Shown here piece by piece: positions 59,945-64,000 of a DNA stretch of 64,000 nt (within the stretch, counting starts at the first letter, position 1; every line of letters begins with the position of its first letter). The stretch comes from Paenibacillus alba (GTDB lineage Bacteria > Bacillota > Bacilli > Paenibacillales > NBRC-103111). The stretch spans positions 91,661 to 155,660 of the forward strand of contig NZ_JABMKZ010000017.1 of the NCBI RefSeq assembly GCF_013204855.1, read 5' to 3'. The position numbers were made by a program, and so were the translations under genes. The notes under the pieces were generated by a model. That model did no database searches. It was not told the origin of the DNA and saw only the letters and a list, made by a program, of their open reading frames with translations.

Positions 59945-60565
59945 TTATTCGTAGATAGCATCTGTGGTTGAGCCGTCTTCGTATAAATAGCTCACGTGAA
60001 TCCATTTATCTTTTGTGTACCACAATGCAATTCTTTCAACTTTGCCTTCATTAGACCAATGAATGAAAATCTGAGCTTTAATTTCTCCTTGTTCAAGACC
60101 CTTAACGTCAATTTTGTTTAAATCCTCGTATTTATATCCTTGGATCGGCGATATATCATATCTCCAAACCCCTTGTTGTGAATCATCATTCGTTCGTTCT
60201 ACGCTTGGTTCGCCTAAAAGACCTTTTACATAATTTCTGTCCACTCCGTTAGTGATCCAGTATTGAACCAGCCAAACCTTTTTTGTTACTTCATCAACGT
60301 TAGTTGGCTCATTCATAATCGAAATCACATTGTCTTTGTCTGCATATCTTATTCCAAGACCCAAACTTTCTGCTACAAAACGTACAGGTACGTATGCATG
60401 ACCGTTATAGTTCAATACCGTTTATTCACTGCCGATTTCTTTATTTTGTCCATTCACCTCGAATTTCGCAGGAAACAAATACGCTTGAATTGTGTCTGAG
60501 GCATAAACAGCAGTTGTCGCGCTTAAACCAATTCCGCAAATTAGACCTAAAACAAACTTTTTCAA
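59945..60565 (-). pseudogene. Copper-amine-oxidase-stalk domain protein with an internal stop codon
   Basis: From the TTG at 60565 (GGGAG, 9-base spacing) the frame encodes a signal peptide (KKFVLGLICGIGLSATTAVY, cleavage near YAS), then DTIQAYLFPAKFEVNGQNKE and IGSE, and then TAA at 60424-60422. The same frame goes on with TVLNYNGHAYVPVRFVAESL, the stalk-domain signature in which a Tyr codon is expected at the stop. The remainder (156 codons from TTG 60415) is open to 59945. One nonsense change has split a secreted protein of 206 residues; restart at TTG 60415 would lose the signal peptide. Confidence 0.75.
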
Positions 60566-60594
60566 AAATCATCACTCCCAATGGTTCGATATTC

Positions 60595-60665
60595 CACTAA
60601 TGCTGCCCTAAAAAAAGAACAGCTTCAATGCAGTCCCTGAACTATAGTCTCCCGTTACTTCAATA
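60595..60665. repeat. Array element E13 (variant)
   Basis: AATGCTGCCC, AGAACAGCTTCAATGCAGTCC, TGAACTATAGTCTCCCGTTACTTCAAT. The stop of the zinc-ribbon gene (TGA, 60660-60662) lies in its end. Confidence 0.5.
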
Positions 60666-61007
60666 AGTACTATTTCGTTTTCCCCAATGATTCTTTGACC
60701 TGAATGAACAATGGGGGTTAATTTCAACAATCTCATAGAACATACGTTTGTTCATTTCGAATCCACAACATTTACAAACTTCATGCATAGCTTCTATTTT
60801 CATCATTTTGCTTCCACAATTCACACAAAAAAATCTTCCTTCTTCACTACTTTCAACTTTTGGTATCCGTACTTTAACTTCTTTAGAATTGTCTATTGCT
60901 TCATTAAGAATTTTTTCCATATGCTTTGAGAAATAACTATCTCCGGCTTTGCAATATAACTCTTCATTATTAAATTTCAGTTCTTCTTTGCAATAAGGGC
61001 AATACAT
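60660..61007 (-). CDS. Small zinc-ribbon protein
   Basis: 115 residues with three CxxC knuckles: MYCPYC at the N-terminus, FFCVNCG at about 60 and VCKCCG at about 80, so probably two zinc-binding sites. GGGAG gives good initiation at ATG 61007. No catalytic region and no known family. The stop codon lies in element E13. Confidence 0.55.
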   Translation of the reverse strand: MYCPYCKEELKFNNEELYCKAGDSYFSKHMEKILNEAIDNSKEVKVRIPKVESSEEGRFFCVNCGSKMMKIEAMHEVCKCCGFEMNKRMFYEIVEINPHCSFRSKNHWGKRNSTY

Positions 61008-61077
61008 TTCTTAAATCTCCCTTACATTATTTTTTTAATAATTTCTCGCCAGCCCCACGGAGTTTAATTGTTTAATA

Positions 61078-61124
61078 TCGGCAGTCTGTAGTCGGTCAGC
61101 TATTGGTATCCGTTAGAGCTTAAC
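61078..61124. repeat. Array element E14 (variant)
   Basis: ATCGGCAGTCTGTAGTCGG, then AGCTATTGGTATCCGTTAGAGCTTAAC; the right arm pairs AGCTA with TAGAGCT. A second hairpin TCGCT/AGCGA follows at 61132-61151. Confidence 0.45.
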
Positions 61125-61172
61125 CCCGAAATCGCTACTTGCGGCGAGCGAATGCTCCCTGTAATCAAGAAA

Positions 61173-61619
61173 TCATTGAATTCCTGCTGTTCCGAAAGTA
61201 TAATTTATCACTCTCTTATAGTTATCCCACTTGAAATAAAAGGGGCCAATATTTATATTTTTAGCACTGGGCTCCACTTTAAAATCTTGCCATATGATAA
61301 TATCGTCTTCTCTCTGGATATAAACAGAAATGAATCCACACTCCTCGTCCCCGCACCATGGACAAACAAGTATGGGATATCGAAAGTATAAATAGTCATG
61401 TTGTTTATTTAATAGAAAATAATCTATCATGTTTCTTTGATGTTCTTCACTCCCCCACCCTAGAGATGGAACCATATCATGCTTTCTAAGCATTTGGTAT
61501 AGCGATCTACCATCGATAATTAAATCAGCAAATTTAGTGTTCTTATTCCCATCTTGATTCGGGTCAAACTCATCATATCGACTTGCAGGTCTAGCCTCTA
61601 AGTAATTTAAGGTTTTCAT
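61173..61619 (-). CDS. Hypothetical protein with a CPxCGDxxC motif
   Basis: 148 residues. YRYPILVCPWCGD then EECGFISVYI is a probable zinc or redox site in the middle of a beta-rich protein (IIIWQDFKVEP, YFKWDNYKRVI). Similar proteins are common in Bacillales as small hypothetical genes, and I cannot name the family. AAAGGAAC before ATG 61619. Lies between E14 and E15. Confidence 0.5.
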   Translation of the reverse strand: MKTLNYLEARPASRYDEFDPNQDGNKNTKFADLIIDGRSLYQMLRKHDMVPSLGWGSEEHQRNMIDYFLLNKQHDYLYFRYPILVCPWCGDEECGFISVYIQREDDIIIWQDFKVEPSAKNINIGPFYFKWDNYKRVINYTFGTAGIQ

Positions 61620-61712
61620 ATTATTCTTGTTCCTTTACATTATTTACTGATTTTACCTACGTCTTTTTTGTAAACTTCATAAATTCGTCTTGACTTAATT
61701 TATTCACGAAGT

Positions 61713-61793
61713 AATTCAACCATCCTGCCCGTGAACGATACTTAAGAGGCTGCTTCTCGGCAGCCTCTTAAGTATCGTTCGCAGTTAGTTCAA
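61713..61793. repeat. Array element E15 (perfect long hairpin)
   Basis: CATCCTGCCCGT then a 21-bp perfect inverted repeat at 61733-61753 and 61760-61780 (starting GAACGATAC, ending GTATCGTTC), loop of six bases, then GCAGTTAGTTCAAT. It merges the GAACGATAG core with the GC-rich hairpin. Confidence 0.75.
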
Positions 61794-61834
61794 TCAATCG
61801 CCATCTTCGGCGTTAAACCAACATAAGAGACTTT

Positions 61835-62347
61835 TTATTTTTTTGTGTCACGATTAGCTTTTGATAAATCTAATAATGCTTCTTTTGCTGTATTTCGTAT
61901 ATTAAGATAGTCGTGGTTTTCGTAACTAATAAAAATGGGTGCATACTTTACATTAAAGGTATTACCTAAAGCATAAATTGCACTTCCGAGCAGTTCGAAT
62001 TCAATTAATTCAATTCTTTCTGCCAAATAATCCAATGAATCCTTCGAATAACCAGAAAGTAGTTGCAAAATATCTTCTTTAACTTCCATATCATGATCTT
62101 CAAACAAATGTTTTTCTAAGAGAATTAATATCTCATCGAAAAAAGGTAAATTATATCCGAAATATGGATCCAGGTATTTATCTAAGCAAAATAATATACT
62201 TCTTTTCTCATCAACATCTACACTATTTAAGACTTCTCCGATTGCATCTGCACCTTTATTTACAATGTCCTCATGCTTCTTAGTATACGTTATCAACTTA
62301 ACCACCACCTGATATTTATTACCGTAGCTTTTAAACAAATCTTCCAT
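61835..62347 (-). CDS. HEAT-repeat-like protein
   Basis: 170 residues from the ATG at 62347. Helical repeats such as DILQLLSGYSKDSLDYLAER and FELLGSAIYALGNTFNVKYA, ending NTAKEALLDLSKANRD, suggest three or four HEAT units. No named family. There is hardly any leader: the start codon is immediately next to element E16, and no clear ribosome binding site is seen, so translation may rely on the element sequence. Confidence 0.55.
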   Translation of the reverse strand: MEDLFKSYGNKYQVVVKLITYTKKHEDIVNKGADAIGEVLNSVDVDEKRSILFCLDKYLDPYFGYNLPFFDEILILLEKHLFEDHDMEVKEDILQLLSGYSKDSLDYLAERIELIEFELLGSAIYALGNTFNVKYAPIFISYENHDYLNIRNTAKEALLDLSKANRDTKK

Positions 62348-62425
62348 CACTTTACAGGCAACGGCAGCCGAACATTCGCCGACAGATGTTTTGTCTTAAT
62401 TGAACTATAGCTCCTGTTAGCGGAA
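62343..62425. repeat. Array element E16 (variant)
   Basis: TCACTTTACAGGCAACGGCAGCC, ACATTCGCCGAC, then ATTGAACTATAGCTCCTGTTAG. The central hairpin is degraded but both outer ends remain. Confidence 0.5.
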
Positions 62426-62439
62426 TACCTACTTATCTT

Positions 62440-62913
62440 TTAGTCCCAAAAATTAAAAATGACATCTCCGACGGTTTTAGGTTTCCAATGAAAAATCTGG
62501 CATAATTCCGCTTCGTTTAGTCTATTTTTGATAAATAAGGTAAGCGTTCGTTCATCAAGTTCTAATTTTTGATTTGTTTCAATAGCAGACAGTACCCTAA
62601 ATTCGTCATTAAAAACACAAACAATATTAGAAAGTGAATGATCAATAAATTCAATCTCTAAGTATTGCACTGAAGAAGCGAACGCTACGAAGGGATATGA
62701 ACTGTTTAACAAAATGAAAATGTTTTCGTTATGTAAACCAAGCTCTGTTTTATAGAAATTTTGAGATGCATGTGGTTCTTCAAAGGACAGAATCTTTCCG
62801 TTAGAGTAGTTTGCCAACGAGTAAGAGAGTCTTTTGAATTGTAAAGGATCGACCTCTGGCAAAGTATCGACATGAAATCCAGTAATGCCGTTCAGAAGTA
62901 ACACTGCGTTCAC
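62440..62913 (-). CDS. Hypothetical protein
   Basis: 157 residues, beta-rich: FEEPHASQNFYKTELGLHNE, NIFILLNSSYPFVAFASSVQ and FIKNRLNEAELCQIFHWKPK. No family recognised; size and context fit an immunity- or toxin-associated cassette. The start is GTG 62913 or GTG three codons later, which has better spacing from GAGGT. AT-rich. Confidence 0.5.
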   Translation of the reverse strand: MNAVLLLNGITGFHVDTLPEVDPLQFKRLSYSLANYSNGKILSFEEPHASQNFYKTELGLHNENIFILLNSSYPFVAFASSVQYLEIEFIDHSLSNIVCVFNDEFRVLSAIETNQKLELDERTLTLFIKNRLNEAELCQIFHWKPKTVGDVIFNFWD

Positions 62914-62963
62914 CTACCTCTTTAGTTCGTCCTCTACCCGTTACAGCACTGACAATTTTATTT

Positions 62964-63070
62964 TACCACATATTGGAACTATCCTGCCTAATAGCTTAAT
63001 AGCAAAGGGAGCAGCTGCCGTGGCAATCTGCTCCAGGTTTATTTGTTCTAACGTTATCCGTTACTTTAAT
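62964..63070. repeat. Array element E17 (full form)
   Basis: Begins with the 25 bases shared with E10; TAATAGCTTAATAGC; hairpin GGAGCAG-GCC / GGC-CTGCTCC at 63008-63034; right arm GTTCTAACGTTATCCGTTAC. An extra CCCGTTA motif stands at 62938. Confidence 0.65.
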
Positions 63071-63094
63071 CAAAAAGTTTGGGACAGAATTTTA

Positions 63095-63484
63095 TCAATC
63101 CAAGATAATCTCTCTCATAAATGGTGTACAGGAAAAACAGTTATTAATCTCTTCATCAACTAATGACCAATACAAGATAGTTTTCCTATTCAAATCAATA
63201 TCACTAATTAAATGGCCCTTTATCTTTCCCCAAATTCCATCTTCGATCTTTCCTTCTGTCACTGCGTCATCAAATGAAGATATGATCAAGCTCATTAACG
63301 CGAATTTTTCACTTGGGTTTAGTTCAGCACTTTCATAAAATGAGACAAATTCGTTCACTCTCGATGAATCTGCACTTTCATATTCCCAATCTTGTGAATA
63401 CTTTCCTAACTCAGGTAGACTCAATTTATGAGTCAGACTTTCAATTGCCTGCCTAGTAATAAAAAACTCTTTATTATCGCTCAA
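63095..63484 (-). CDS. Hypothetical helical protein
   Basis: 129 residues from the TTG at 63484, chosen because CGGGGGAAAA lies 8 bases before it; the frame to 63529 lacks such a site. IESLTHKLSLPELGKYSQDW, FALMSLIISSFDDAVTEGKI and WSLVDEEINNCFSCTPFMRE are helical with Trp and Cys. No family is known to me. The proposed start codon sits directly beside the CTAACGGG motif of E18. Confidence 0.45.
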   Translation of the reverse strand: MSDNKEFFITRQAIESLTHKLSLPELGKYSQDWEYESADSSRVNEFVSFYESAELNPSEKFALMSLIISSFDDAVTEGKIEDGIWGKIKGHLISDIDLNRKTILYWSLVDEEINNCFSCTPFMREIILD

Positions 63485-63485
63485 T

Positions 63486-63550
63486 TGATTTTCCCCCGTT
63501 AGTATTATCCTCAAATCTTTTGAATTCAACGAACGTTACCCGTTAACATT
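63486..63550. repeat. Array element E18 (last copy)
   Basis: CCCCCGTTAGTATTATCC and TTGAATTCAACGAACGTTACC then CGTTAACATT: both end motifs without the GC-rich hairpin. It abuts the IS110-type element. Confidence 0.5.
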
Positions 63551-63653
63551 CCTGTAGGTGTTAGTAGATGGAACTTGCAGAAAAAAGAACGCCTCGCTAG
63601 GATGAGTATGTACTGGGTTGCAGCCCTCAGAACTCACCTTAGGAGGCGTTATT
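63551..63653 (+). ncRNA. Left non-coding end of an IS110-family element, candidate bridge RNA
   Basis: About 100 bases without a gene between the last array element and the transposase. AACGCCTC at 63588-63595 and GAGGCGTT at 63643-63650 can pair, enclosing CGCTAGG...CCTTAGG. IS110 elements carry a structured bridge RNA in the non-coding end before the transposase. Exact element boundaries were not determined. Confidence 0.4.
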
Positions 63654-64000
63654 ATGAAGTCTAATCCAATTAATTCTCAAAATCAACGTGTAGAACGAAT
63701 CTCTACTACCACTCTGGTCATAGGCATCGACATTGCCAAGGAGAAGCATGCTGCACAAGCTATTAATTTTCGAGGTATTGTCCTCACCAAGCGCCCTATT
63801 CTATTTTCGAATGACCTTGCCGGCTATGAGCATTTAGAATATAGCATTCGTAAACTACAGAAGATGCACGGCATGAATAACATCGTTGTAGGTTTGGAGA
63901 GCACAGGTCACTACTGGTTCAATATTGCCAACTGGTTGGTGGATCAAAGAATTGATGTGGCTCTTGTCAATCCGATGACAACCAAACGTAATAAAGAAAA
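63654..64000 (+). mobile_element. IS110-family transposase (cut by window end)
   Basis: Open from the ATG at 63654 (AGGAGG, 7-base spacing) to the window edge, at least 115 residues. VIGIDIAKEKHAAQAINFRG gives the first Asp of the DEDD RuvC-like domain, and VVGLESTGHYWFNIANWL the Glu. WLVDQRIDVALVNPMTTKRN continues the domain. DEDD recombinases of this family insert site-specifically, guided by a bridge RNA. The remainder, including the Tnp20 Ser domain, lies outside. Confidence 0.9.

Noticed and set aside
48248..63550. Classical integron
   Set aside because: No tyrosine integrase is seen. End motifs are direct copies of GTAACGG/CTAACGG rather than the inverted RYYYAAC...GTTRRRY pair, so only an analogy is claimed.
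48248..63550. CRISPR array
   Set aside because: The repeats vary in length and sequence and the intervals are genes, not spacers.

Overview
The window looks like a chromosomal segment of a Paenibacillus-like member of the Bacillales. The reasons are strong purine-rich ribosome binding sites, moderate GC, a giant S-layer (SLH) protein, DUF3231, a PL11 rhamnogalacturonan lyase, a Btr-like AraC/siderophore-sensor fusion, an SR1P-like peptide beside gapB, and CcpN-, Fur- and CstR-type operators. No rRNA, CRISPR array or prophage was seen.

Layout. 1-1470: end of an opine-metallophore operon (ABC ATPase tail plus CntE-like exporter). 1448-6500: small unknown gene, decayed XRE regulator, Rpn-type nuclease, an SPFH protein paired with an unknown protein, and a tRNA-like relic. 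6505-11610: 1701-residue propeller/SLH protein. 11940-14514: cysD-cysN, with a ruined APS-kinase domain on CysN. 14900-18583: MFS permease, oxalate decarboxylase, DUF3231. 18648-21606: two divergent NhaD/ArsB-type antiporter paralogues whose leaders share an almost identical terminator element; the plus-strand leader can fold as terminator / antiterminator / terminator. 21662-22430: rhodanese and CstR-like sensor with two operators. 22549-24061: DHA2 exporter with an 11-copy heptanucleotide repeat just before its start. 24801-28822: gapB, SR1P-like peptide and ppdK, a gluconeogenic operon behind three CcpN-type sites. 28895-32732: adenine deaminase locus under a LacI regulator with five identical operators. 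33896-39937: two Fur-box siderophore-uptake units. 40000-42022: sigma-factor relic, frameshifted membrane protein, MerR/SDR pair. 42370-45173: PL11 lyase and AraC regulator. 45390-48215: PadR, pentapeptide-repeat protein and ABC exporter.

48248-63550 is the most unusual part. Small, mostly AT-rich genes, nearly all on the minus strand and of unrelated function, are separated by about 19 copies of a degenerate intergenic element. Fuller copies have a GC-rich hairpin, then a second arm around the core CTAACG-NN-GAACGATAG, and end in a GTAACGGGCAGG-like motif. The second arm keeps pairing while its bases change. Many genes take their stop codon from inside the element. The arrangement recalls an integron cassette array, but no integrase is present and the ends are not canonical attC boxes. 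TerF-like, ArsR and aldo/keto reductase genes sit inside it without elements between them. An IS110-family transposase, cut by the window edge, abuts the last element.

Coordinates and translations were worked out by eye. Family assignments rest on remembered motifs and no database search was run.
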